Assembly: GCF_029338375.1 (NCBI RefSeq)
Contig: NZ_CP119804.1
Location: forward strand, 1,880,955-1,944,954
Reading direction: 5' to 3'
Length of the DNA: 64,000 bases
Source: Halorussus lipolyticus
Lineage (GTDB): Archaea; Halobacteriota; Halobacteria; Halobacteriales; Haladaptataceae
Shown here: in pieces, positions 26,036-35,052 of the stretch
How the letters are laid out: every line of letters starts with the position of its first letter
How positions within the stretch are numbered: the stretch's first letter is position 1
The notes under the pieces: generated by a model
What the model saw: the letters and a program-made list of their open reading frames with translations, nothing else
Told to the model about the DNA's origin: nothing
Database searches by the model: none
Translations under genes and position numbers: made by a program

Positions 26036-27016
26036 CTACTCCTCCCACGGTTCGCCGCCCTGCTGGTCGCCGAACAGTTCGCGCATCAGCGTCACGATGC
26101 TCTCGGGCGGGAACTGGCCGCGCTCGGTCACGATGGCGTCCACGTAGCGGGGCGGCGTCACGTCGAAGGCCGGATTCTCGACCGTGAGGCCCTCGCCGTC
26201 GAGGTCCCCGTTGATGTCGCGCTCGTCGTCCTCGCCGAGGACCTCCCGCTCGTCGCGCATCTCGATTTCGACGGTGTGGCCCGTCATCGTGTCGGGATGA
26301 AGCTTCAACGTCTGGGCCGCGACCATGATGGGGACGCCCCGCTCTCGGGCGTTGACCGCGAGGCCCGAGGTTCCGATTTTGTTGATGACAGAGCCGTCCG
26401 CGGCGATGGAGTCGGCCCCGACCAGCACGTGGTCGGCGTCGTCCAGATACCGGCGGGCGGCGTTGTCCACGACGAGGGTGACGGGCACGTCCCAGTCGCG
26501 CAACTGCTCGGCGGTGATGTGGCCCTGCTTTCGGGGCCGGGTCTCCTTGACGATGGCGCTGATGTCCTTGCCTTGGTCTAAGGCCTTCTCGACGCAGGAG
26601 AGGGCGTCGGTCGAGTGGCAGTGGGTCATCACGGTGTCGCCGTCCCGGAGGCGGTTCGCGCCGATTCGCCCGAGGTTGTCTTGGGCTTGGTCGAGTTCGC
26701 GCTGGAACTCGTGGGCGCTCTCGACGACGCTCTCGCGGAGGTCCGCCACGGTGTCGCCCTCCATCCCCCGGAGGACGTACCGGAGCGCGTTTGGCAGACT
26801 GACCGCGGTGGGTCGGGTCTCTCGAAGACGGCGACCCGCGGCGCGCATCTCGGCCCGGAAGGCCTCGGGCGAGTCGGCGTCGCTGTCCTCGGCTTGGACC
26901 GCCAGCGCCTCGGCGGCGGCGTCGGCGATGGTCGCCGCGCCCCGGATTTCCATGCTGGCGATGTCTCCGGCGGCCTCCTCGACGCTCTCGTGAAGGTCGG
27001 TGTCGGGTCGGGTCAT
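26036..27016 (-). CDS. Ribose 1,5-bisphosphate isomerase (eIF2B alpha-like fold)
   Basis: This 326-residue protein has the IF2B/MtnA/R15Pi fold: IRGAATIADAAAEAL (about 24-38), SLPNALRYVLRG, the Cys of MTHCHSTDALSC (catalytic Cys) and an Asp in VGADSIAADGSVINKIGT (catalytic Asp). In archaea this enzyme makes ribulose 1,5-bisphosphate from ribose 1,5-bisphosphate in the AMP/pentose-bisphosphate nucleoside degradation pathway that feeds a RuBisCO. Neither AMP phosphorylase nor RuBisCO is in the window. A true translation factor eIF2B is less likely. Confidence 0.85.
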   Translation of the reverse strand: MTRPDTDLHESVEEAAGDIASMEIRGAATIADAAAEALAVQAEDSDADSPEAFRAEMRAAGRRLRETRPTAVSLPNALRYVLRGMEGDTVADLRESVVESAHEFQRELDQAQDNLGRIGANRLRDGDTVMTHCHSTDALSCVEKALDQGKDISAIVKETRPRKQGHITAEQLRDWDVPVTLVVDNAARRYLDDADHVLVGADSIAADGSVINKIGTSGLAVNARERGVPIMVAAQTLKLHPDTMTGHTVEIEMRDEREVLGEDDERDINGDLDGEGLTVENPAFDVTPPRYVDAIVTERGQFPPESIVTLMRELFGDQQGGEPWEE

Positions 27017-27161
27017 GTCCGCGAGGTACGGGCTAAGCCGGGAAAAGCGGATGGGGTGAGGAGACGACTCGTCGGAGATATTAGGAGTTTAAGGGAGTAT
27101 GTGGCACTCACGCGGCCAAACGGCAGGCCTTTTATTCCTCTCCCTCGCAGGTTCTGTTGTC

Positions 27162-28430
<1,269 letters not shown>

Positions 28431-28538
28431 ACGTCGCGCCACGTCGAGACGTATCCCGTCTTTCTTTTGGGCTGTCGTCACTCGTCAGCCGACGGTCTGT
28501 TCAGCGCGACTGCGACGTTAAATTCCCCGATGGAGAGA

Positions 28539-28548
28539 TTTATAAAAC
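28539..28548 (+). promoter_or_regulatory. TATA box of the TPR-like gene
   Basis: TTTATAAAAC lies 21-30 nt before ATG 28569, the archaeal TATA-to-start spacing for transcription beginning at or near the start codon. Confidence 0.6.
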
Positions 28549-28568
28549 TCCACGTGAGTTGGTCACAC

Positions 28569-29474
28569 ATGGGAACGAACAGCGTCACGGGGAACACGAG
28601 CCGAATCGACCGGTGGCTCGGCGAGTACGTCGAGGAGTTGCTCCCGTGGAAGCGGCGGGCACAAGCGGTGTACTACGAGAAGCGCGCCGAGAGCGCCAAG
28701 GACAGTAGAAACTACGACGACGCCCTCGATTACTACGACCGGGCAATCAAGGTCCGCGGTCGGCTGGGCGACAGCGACCGGTCGGTCGAACTCGGCCTTC
28801 GGATGGCGAAGGTCGCCCGGAAGAACGGCAATCCCGAGGTAGCCAAAAGCCAGTACGAGCGCGTGGTCGAACTCTACGCTCGCCGGGAGAACGCCAAGGG
28901 TGCGCTCGACGCACTCGAACCGATGCTGGAAGTCCTCGACGACGAGGAGCAGGACGACGAACTCTCCCAGTGGTGGGGCCACGCGCTGATGATTCTGGGC
29001 AAGGCCGAACCGGGCGAGGTGTCCGACCAGCGCCGCGAGCGACTCATCCACCAGTACGCCGACCAGATTCACAGCGAGGACAGCGCCGGACGCCTCTACG
29101 GGTTCGCGCTCAACCGACTCCTCGGCGGCGAGGACGAGAGCGGCGCGGACCTGCTGGAAGCGACGTGGGAGCGCAGAGACGTGGTGCGCGAGCAGGTCGG
29201 CCAGTTCCGGGTCGTCCTCGCGGCGGGGGTCGGTTACGCCGCCTACGCCGAACTCAACGACCGGGACGTGGACACCGACGAGATGCTGGAGTTCGTCGCG
29301 GACTACCGGCCGAAGCTCTCGGACGCCGCCGAGGCGCTCTTCGAACGCCTCTCGGAGGGCGAGACCGATACCGACCCCGAGGACCTCAAATCGGGCGTCG
29401 GTCCCGACGACGAGGTGGAACTCCGCGAAGTCGAGGCCGAGGTCTTCGGGCGGTTCCTCGACGAGTTAGCGTAG
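28569..29474 (+). CDS. TPR-like helical protein, function unknown
   Basis: This 301-residue acidic helical protein has tetratricopeptide-like pairs at about residues 33-115: YYEKRAESAKDSRNYDDALD, then YYDRAIKVRGRLGDSDR and later AKSQYERVVELYARRENAK. The remainder is helical without a known signature. It is probably a scaffold or regulatory protein. A TTTATAAAAC box at 28539-28548 is about 27 nt before the ATG at 28569 (leaderless). It is the last normal-composition gene before the AT-rich lanthipeptide locus. Confidence 0.7.
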   Translation: MGTNSVTGNTSRIDRWLGEYVEELLPWKRRAQAVYYEKRAESAKDSRNYDDALDYYDRAIKVRGRLGDSDRSVELGLRMAKVARKNGNPEVAKSQYERVVELYARRENAKGALDALEPMLEVLDDEEQDDELSQWWGHALMILGKAEPGEVSDQRRERLIHQYADQIHSEDSAGRLYGFALNRLLGGEDESGADLLEATWERRDVVREQVGQFRVVLAAGVGYAAYAELNDRDVDTDEMLEFVADYRPKLSDAAEALFERLSEGETDTDPEDLKSGVGPDDEVELREVEAEVFGRFLDELA

Positions 29475-29853
29475 TTGGTCGGAGTACCGCGGTTACGACG
29501 TGGGACGAAGAACCCTACATAAATATTCCTGTTTGAAGGAATTGTTTTCAATTCTGAAGGAATTATAGCGTAGTCTCTGTCGCCGAATGCGTCGTCAGGC
29601 GGACGTCAGTGTATCGGGGTCACGGTCCGAAGTCGGCACCCACCGGTTCGCCAGCACAGTCCCGTGCGACCCGACTCGTACTCTCCCATTTTCTCGATGC
29701 GCAAGCAGTGGCCCGCGTCGAACGCGCAGGGTGCGAATCCGACCCGCCTCGAATCTACGAGATAGTTAGAAAAATTATTACTCTTATGCTTTATTATTAT
29801 ATAATTTATTTGTAGAAAGGCATATTTGTGTATGGCAACCATTTGCATGTGCA
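29475..29853. other. AT-rich island before the first precursor gene
   Basis: This stretch is far richer in A+T than its surroundings, especially 29515-29570 and 29765-29830. It contains a direct repeat GAAGGAATT (within 29537-29565) and several TATA-like blocks (CATAAATATT, ATTATATAAT, GGCATATTTG). The last one, about 30 nt before ATG 29854, is the likely promoter of precursor 1. The composition suggests recent acquisition or a regulatory region; no protein is supported. Confidence 0.4.
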
Positions 29854-29967
29854 ATGTCCGCAAACGACAGCACCAAGGCGCAGTTCGAAGCACAGTACTC
29901 CCGAGACTCCCCCGACGTGCAGACTGCCGACGAGATTCCGCCGACGTACGGCTGTAACGACTACTGA
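29854..29967 (+). CDS. Lanthipeptide precursor 1
   Basis: A 37-residue peptide with leader MSANDSTKAQFEAQYSRDS, then PDVQTADEIPP and core TYGCNDY. Leader and length are almost identical to those at 30367 and 30770. The peptide has one Cys (34) and one core Thr (31), so a LanM enzyme could form a single methyllanthionine ring spanning residues 31-34. No double-Gly protease site is present. TTGCATGTGCA lies directly before the ATG and a CATATTT box about 30 nt upstream, indicating a monocistronic leaderless mRNA. The assignment rests on repetition, on the LanM gene 1.1 kb downstream and on the Thr/Cys core; no similarity search was possible. Confidence 0.85.
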   Translation: MSANDSTKAQFEAQYSRDSPDVQTADEIPPTYGCNDY

Positions 29968-30114
29968 AAGACGTAGCGGTTTTCACTACCGCGGTAGCGT
30001 TTGAACCAACGCGCGCTTATTTTCCTGCCGACGCGACCGTTCCGAGGCAACGACTGCCGGCCCTTCTCATCGAACCGCTCGAAACACGCTGATTAACGGA
30101 GGAATGGGTTAGGT

Positions 30115-30237
30115 GTGAAACGCCAACGAATGACAATACCACGAAGGCTCAGTTCGAGACCGAATACGCCCGCGACTCCCCCGACGTACAGACCGCCAAG
30201 GAGATTCCGCCGACGCCTGCACAACTGCAACTACTGA
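30115..30237 (+). pseudogene. Decayed lanthipeptide precursor 2
   Basis: The middle of this copy reads NDNTTKAQFETEYARDSPDV and then QTAKEIPPTPAQ, clearly homologous to the intact precursors, but both ends are out of frame. At the 5' end, extra bases relative to the other copies remove the start codon: the only ATG, at 30133, lies in another frame. Near the 3' end one extra C at 30225 shifts the frame, so CNY-stop is read in a different frame. Removing that base would restore a 37-residue register with core TPAQCNY. Confidence 0.75.
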
Positions 30238-30366
30238 CTGACGCTCTTTTTACGCGAATCCGACTCAGTGTACTTTCCCCACCTAATCTATATCAAGCCT
30301 ACTAATTGATAATTTAATCCAACTATAGAAAATTATATGTAGGCGTGGTATGCAGTTGCATGTGCA

Positions 30367-30480
30367 ATGTCCGCAAACGACAATACCAAGGCGCAGTTCG
30401 AAGCACAGTACTCCCGCGACTCCCCCGACGTGCAGACCGCCGACAAGATTCCGCCGACGCTCCAAGGTTGCGGCTACTGA
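30367..30480 (+). CDS. Lanthipeptide precursor 3
   Basis: A 37-residue peptide with leader starting MSANDNTKAQFEAQYSRDS and core TLQGCGY. It has one Cys (35) and one core Thr (31), giving a possible Thr31-Cys35 methyllanthionine. The first about 100 nt are nearly identical to those of precursor 4, indicating recent duplication, while the codons after IPPT differ freely. A TTATAT box at 30333-30338 and TTGCATGTGCA right before the ATG mirror precursor 1. It lies 0.6 kb upstream of the LanM gene. Confidence 0.88.
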   Translation: MSANDNTKAQFEAQYSRDSPDVQTADKIPPTLQGCGY

Positions 30481-30554
30481 GGACCGACGTTTCGAGCGAG
30501 ACGCGTTCTCGTTGACGACTGCTCATCGACGCGGTTCGGCCACAGCGCGCTACC

Positions 30555-30575
30555 CTCGGCGTCATCGACGCCGAG
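30555..30575. repeat. Perfect hairpin between precursors 3 and 4
   Basis: CTCGGCGTC-ATC-GACGCCGAG is a 9-bp perfect stem with a 3-nt loop about 75 nt after the precursor 3 stop codon. It could be a transcription terminator or a stray unit of the hairpin family seen elsewhere in the window. Confidence 0.45.
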
Positions 30576-30769
30576 TGTGACGTGTCATCCGACGACGTTC
30601 GTGACGTGACTCACGGCTTCAGTCTCGTCGGCGATTCGTTCGGCAGTAACGACTTATAGACGTATTTCGGCGTTCGACTCTGCTTCTAATCGTAGCGCAG
30701 GCTGTTTCATCTTACTTTCAGAATTCAGTAGAAAAGCTTATACGACACTGAGAATTAGTTGCATGCGTA

Positions 30770-30883
30770 ATGTCCGCAAACGACAATACCAAGGCGCAGT
30801 TCGAAGCACAGTACTCCCACGACTCCCCCGACGTACAGAAGGCCGAGGAGATTCCGCCGACGTGGTATGGTTGCAACTACTGA
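30770..30883 (+). CDS. Lanthipeptide precursor 4
   Basis: A 37-residue peptide with leader starting MSANDNTKAQFEAQYSHDS, then PDVQKAEEIPP and core TWYGCNY. Cys35 and Thr31 are in the same positions as in precursor 3, so the same ring is possible. A TTATAC box at 30738-30743 lies about 30 nt before the ATG; the upstream motif is TTGCATGCGTA, a variant of that before precursors 1 and 3. It is the copy nearest the LanM gene (84 nt between its stop and the LanM ATG), so some LanM mRNA may come from its promoter. Confidence 0.88.
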   Translation: MSANDNTKAQFEAQYSHDSPDVQKAEEIPPTWYGCNY

Positions 30884-30967
30884 ACAGCTTTTCCCTCGAC
30901 GGGCGCAGTGCGTCCTCGTCGAACGTTTCGAGACGTGAAGCGACGATTTCCGTCAATTCTGATTCAC

Positions 30968-33900
30968 ATGCCCCAGAGTACCGACGCCACCAGACGTATC
31001 GCCGCCCGAGCGAGGACCCTCCGCGAACGCCTCGACACGCCGACCGACGACGCGGAACTCCTCAAAGACGACGCCGACGAGTGGATTGCCCAGTGGCGAG
31101 ACCACGTGACCGACGACTCCTCGGCGTTCGAGCGCCGCCTCGGCATCGCGGGTCTCTCGCCCGAGGAGTGCCGTAAACGACTCCACAGCAGGGCGCTCCC
31201 CGAGGGGGCGTCCTCGGCCGACTGGACCGACCGACTGGCCGACCTCATCGAGTACGTCGAGGCCCGCAATCCTGCCGACCCGCCGCGGTTGGCAGAGGAA
31301 ATCGAAGACGACGCCGACGACGTGCCGTTCGTCCACCTCCTCGGTCGGTTCGTCGGGTTCGCGTCCGACCGGGTGGACTGGGAATCCTCGGCCGACCTCC
31401 TCTCGGAACGCGCTCGGTCGCAACTCGAACGCTGGTTGCTCGACAGACTCTCCCGACTCTCGGCCCACGCGCTCTTTATCGAGTTCAAGACCTTCCTCGC
31501 GGACCACGACCGGGAACTGGCGCTGGCCGACGACCCCGCGATGCCCGACTCGCCCCGGCAGTACTACGACCGGTTCGTCGCCGAGATGCACGAGGGCGAA
31601 CTCCGGTCGCTGTTCGAGGAGTACGCCACCCTCGCCCGAATGGTCGTAACTCTGACTGACCAGTGGGTCGCCGCCGTCGAGGAGTTCTGCGCGCGCCTCC
31701 GGGCCGACCGGGACGCGCTGGCCGAGACCTTCGGGGCGGGAGCGGACCCGGACGCCAGCGAATCGCTCGGACGAGTCGCGGACCTCGACCACCGCGGCGA
31801 CCCCCATCAGGGCGGCCGGGTCGTCTTCCACCTCACATTCGACTCGGGCCTCGAACTCGCCTACAAGCCCCGCGACGTGCGCCCCGAGGCCCGATTCGCC
31901 GAGTTCGTCGCGTGGCTAAACGACCGGACCGAAATCGACCTCGACGCCCTCGACTGCCTCCCCCGAGAGGACTACGGGTGGATGGCGTGGGCCGACGCCG
32001 AACCCTGCCGGACCGAGACGGCGGTTTCCCGATACTATCGCCGGGCCGGGGCGCTCCTCTGTCTGCTCTACGCGCTCAACTTCACCGACGGTCACATCGA
32101 AAACCTCGTCGCCGAGGGCGAGTATCCGGTCGTGGTCGATTTGGAGACTCTGCTCCACCCCGACCTGCCGGCGTCGGCGACGCCCCCGGCCAGCGAACTG
32201 CCCGCGGTGCGCCAGAACTCCCTCCTGCGAACTGACATGCTCCCCGAGGACTCGCCGAACAGCGACGTGCAGAACGCCGCGGGTCTCGACGCGGCCTCGG
32301 CCGAGCAGACCGGCGTGCAGGTTCCGACCTTCGAGCGCATCAACACCGACGTGATGGAACTGGAGTACGACGAGCGCGTGACCTTCTCGGGCGAGAGCCT
32401 TCCCGAACTCGACGGCGAGCGCATCGGTCCCCGCGACCACGCCGACGACCTCGCCGAGGGGTTCCGGGAGACCTACCGCGCGTTGCTGGACAATCGGGGC
32501 GACCTCCTCGCAGACACCGGCCCGCTCGCCGCGTTCGCCGACGCGGAAGTCCGATTCGTCTACCGACCGACCCAAACCTACGGGACGGTTCTCACGCCGC
32601 TCACGACGCCCAAGTTCCTCCGGTCGGGCCGGGCGTTGGGATGCAAGATGGAACGACTCGCCAGACCCTTCGCAACCGGCGAGGTGGACCGGGACCTCTG
32701 GCCCGCCTACGAGGCCGAGCGAGAGGCGCTCTGGCGGGCCGACGTGCCCCGGTTCTCAGTCCGGGCCGACGAGACGACCCTGCGCCACGACGGCGACCCG
32801 GTGGCCGACGCCTTCGACGCGAGTCCTCTCAAACAGGTGCGCCGGCGAATCGAATCCCTCTCCGAGTCGGACCTCGGCGCGCAACTCGACCTCCTGAGAC
32901 TGGCGTACGGCGCGGAGACGCCGGACGACGCGCCGACCTCCTCGGACGACTCCGAATCGGGCACCGCGGGCGCGTCGAAGGACCCGGACCGCCGAGAGGC
33001 CTCCAGAGCCATCTTCGACCGTATATTAAAGTTGTCTGCGCGCGCGAGAGACGGGACGCCGACGTGGTTCCAGTGCGACGGGACGGGCGAGGGAGTCGCG
33101 CTCTCGAACGTCGGCGACGACTTCTACCGGGGGCGTCTCGGCATCGCCGTCTTCTGCGGCGCGCTCACAGCGACAGCGGACGAGGCGGCCGGAGACAGCG
33201 AGGAGACCGGCCCCGGCGAGGACCCCGAAACCTACCGCGAGTTCGCCGAGCGCGTGGCCTCGCCGGTCGCCGAGGCGGTCGGCGAGGGCCTGCTGGCGGA
33301 CCGCGAGGTCGGCGCGGGCACCGGCGTCGGGTCGTTCGTCTACGGGTTCGCGGTCCTCGGCGAACTGCTCGACGCCGAGGAGTTCACCGACACAGCTCGC
33401 CGGAGCGCCGAGTGCCTGACGCCCGAGCGATTCTCTGCCGACCCCCACGCCGACGTGATGAGCGGAAACGCCGGCGCGGTGCTGGCGCTCCTCGCGCTCC
33501 ACGACCGGACCGGCGACGACGCCGCGCTCCGGAAGGCAGTTTCAGCGGGCGAGCAACTCCTCGCCGACCGAATCGAGGTCGATGGCGCGCGCGTCTGGCG
33601 CGTGACCGACGACCGGCCAGCAATCGGAATGGCCCATGGTACCGCAGGCATCGCCTACGCGCTGGCCAGACTCGCCGACGCGACCGGCGAGGACAGATTC
33701 CGGTCGGCCGCGCTCGAAGCAGTCGAGTACGAGGACGCCGCCTACTCGTCGGACGCCCAGAACTGGCTGAACGACAACCCCGACCTGCCCTCCTCGCCGA
33801 CCAGTTGGTGCTGGGGGCGGTCCGGAATCGGACTGTCTCGGGTCGGGATGTGCGATGTGTTAGAAAGTAACGAAATTTCGACGGGCGCGGAGCGCGCGCT

Positions 33901-34204
33901 CGCCGGGACCGACTTCGGCGGGGTCGAGGAGTTCGACCACCTCTGTTGCGGGAACGCCTCGCGCGTGGACTTCTTGCTGGAGGCCGGGCGCGTACTGGAC
34001 GACCCCCGGTACCGTGACGCCGCCAGAGAACTGGCGAGCGCGACGGTTCGGCGGGCACTGCGTTCGGAGACGGGGCGGTTCACGGTCCCGAAGCAGACCG
34101 ACAACTGGCACAACCCCTCCCTGTTCAAGGGCGAGGCCGGCATCGGCTACACCCTCCTGCGACTCGACCACCCGGACCTGCCGTGCGTGACGCTCTGGGA
34201 GTAG
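30968..34204 (+). CDS. lanM: Class II lanthipeptide synthetase (LanM)
   Basis: This 1078-residue bifunctional enzyme phosphorylates and dehydrates Ser/Thr and then adds Cys thiols to make (methyl)lanthionine. The N-terminal DUF4135 dehydratase shows the kinase-like site: Lys300 in LAYKPRD, TDGHIENL (Asp374, His376, Glu378, Asn379) and VVVDLETLLHP (Asp391). The LanC cyclase starts near residue 690. It has GMAHGTAG (His890) and the zinc ligands Cys948 (SWCWGRSGIG), Cys993 and Cys994 (HLCCGN). Most LanM/LanC enzymes use Cys-Cys-His; the CCG form here matches the ProcM-like clade. ATG 30968 is preferred over 30908 because the upstream codons are basic. Confidence 0.93.
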   Translation: MPQSTDATRRIAARARTLRERLDTPTDDAELLKDDADEWIAQWRDHVTDDSSAFERRLGIAGLSPEECRKRLHSRALPEGASSADWTDRLADLIEYVEARNPADPPRLAEEIEDDADDVPFVHLLGRFVGFASDRVDWESSADLLSERARSQLERWLLDRLSRLSAHALFIEFKTFLADHDRELALADDPAMPDSPRQYYDRFVAEMHEGELRSLFEEYATLARMVVTLTDQWVAAVEEFCARLRADRDALAETFGAGADPDASESLGRVADLDHRGDPHQGGRVVFHLTFDSGLELAYKPRDVRPEARFAEFVAWLNDRTEIDLDALDCLPREDYGWMAWADAEPCRTETAVSRYYRRAGALLCLLYALNFTDGHIENLVAEGEYPVVVDLETLLHPDLPASATPPASELPAVRQNSLLRTDMLPEDSPNSDVQNAAGLDAASAEQTGVQVPTFERINTDVMELEYDERVTFSGESLPELDGERIGPRDHADDLAEGFRETYRALLDNRGDLLADTGPLAAFADAEVRFVYRPTQTYGTVLTPLTTPKFLRSGRALGCKMERLARPFATGEVDRDLWPAYEAEREALWRADVPRFSVRADETTLRHDGDPVADAFDASPLKQVRRRIESLSESDLGAQLDLLRLAYGAETPDDAPTSSDDSESGTAGASKDPDRREASRAIFDRILKLSARARDGTPTWFQCDGTGEGVALSNVGDDFYRGRLGIAVFCGALTATADEAAGDSEETGPGEDPETYREFAERVASPVAEAVGEGLLADREVGAGTGVGSFVYGFAVLGELLDAEEFTDTARRSAECLTPERFSADPHADVMSGNAGAVLALLALHDRTGDDAALRKAVSAGEQLLADRIEVDGARVWRVTDDRPAIGMAHGTAGIAYALARLADATGEDRFRSAALEAVEYEDAAYSSDAQNWLNDNPDLPSSPTSWCWGRSGIGLSRVGMCDVLESNEISTGAERALAGTDFGGVEEFDHLCCGNASRVDFLLEAGRVLDDPRYRDAARELASATVRRALRSETGRFTVPKQTDNWHNPSLFKGEAGIGYTLLRLDHPDLPCVTLWE

Positions 34205-34253
34205 GTCGCGGACCCTCTCTCTCTCGGAGCGCGAGGTCGGCGAAGTCGGCGGA

Positions 34254-34970
34254 CTACCGGTCGATGACCTCGGTGCCGACCCGCGAGAGTCTGGTCACGA
34301 ACTCGGCTTCGCTCGGGAACGCGAAGATTGTCGCGTCGATGTCGTACTCCTCGATGCGGAGGCGCGCGGTGAGGTAGAGACCGATTTCCGAGGCCGAGAA
34401 GATGCGGTGAAGCAGGGTCATCTCGGGGTTCTGGACCGCGACGGGCGCGCCGGTGTCGAACGGCGTGTCGAACGCGGTGGCCCACTCGTCCACGAACCCG
34501 TTTGCCATCATGTTGCAGAGTTCGGTCAGCGCGTCCCGGCCCATCTCGGTCGAGACCACCGACGCGGCGTCGTCCACCGCGCGTTCGAGCATCAGCGACG
34601 CCGCCGCGTTGGCGCTCTTGACGGGAAACAGGACGAGGAGGGTCCCGGCGAAGGGTTTCCGGAGCGGAACCCGCGCCCCGGCCCGGTCCTCAGGGCCGAA
34701 CCGCGAGAGGACGCCCTCGGACTCGGCGTGGTCGATGCGGACCTGCTCGGTTTCGACCGTCGGGTCGTCGGCCAGCACCCTGCCGAGTCGGGCCTCGACG
34801 CCATCGACGCCCGCGTCGCCGAGCCAGTTCAGGACCGCGATGGTGTCGAGGGGAATCCAGAGTCGGTCGTCGTCGGTTCTCGGGGGCGAATTTCGGGTGG
34901 CGGCCGAATCGGCAGGGGCGGCTATCGGCTCTGCGGGTTCGAACTCGTCGTCGCGGTCCCCGGCGTCCAT
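34254..34970 (-). CDS. CheC-like chemotaxis phosphatase family protein
   Basis: This 238-residue protein has an acidic disordered N-terminus (about 1-35), then the CheC/FliN-type fold. The signature helix DALTELCNMMANGFVDEWA (about 145-163) carries the Glu/Asn positions used by CheC to dephosphorylate CheY-P. The second phosphatase-type helix present in canonical CheC is replaced or weak (WLGDAGVDGVEA), so it may be a scaffold rather than an active phosphatase. It is convergent with the LanM gene (49 nt apart), with no functional link evident. Confidence 0.8.
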   Translation of the reverse strand: MDAGDRDDEFEPAEPIAAPADSAATRNSPPRTDDDRLWIPLDTIAVLNWLGDAGVDGVEARLGRVLADDPTVETEQVRIDHAESEGVLSRFGPEDRAGARVPLRKPFAGTLLVLFPVKSANAAASLMLERAVDDAASVVSTEMGRDALTELCNMMANGFVDEWATAFDTPFDTGAPVAVQNPEMTLLHRIFSASEIGLYLTARLRIEEYDIDATIFAFPSEAEFVTRLSRVGTEVIDR

Positions 34971-35052
34971 TGGTCGTTGTGCATCGGTTCCACCGGAGCT
35001 ATAAAACGTTGTTCGCCGCGGTTTCTCACCGAATGCTGATATTTCGGCGCGC

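Noticed and set aside
29606..29986. 126-codon minus-strand frame over precursor 1, ending in a Cys-containing peptide
   Set aside because: It overlaps the precursor gene and an AT-rich promoter region, is basic and has no family signature. The + strand precursor is repeated three more times, which the minus frame does not explain better.
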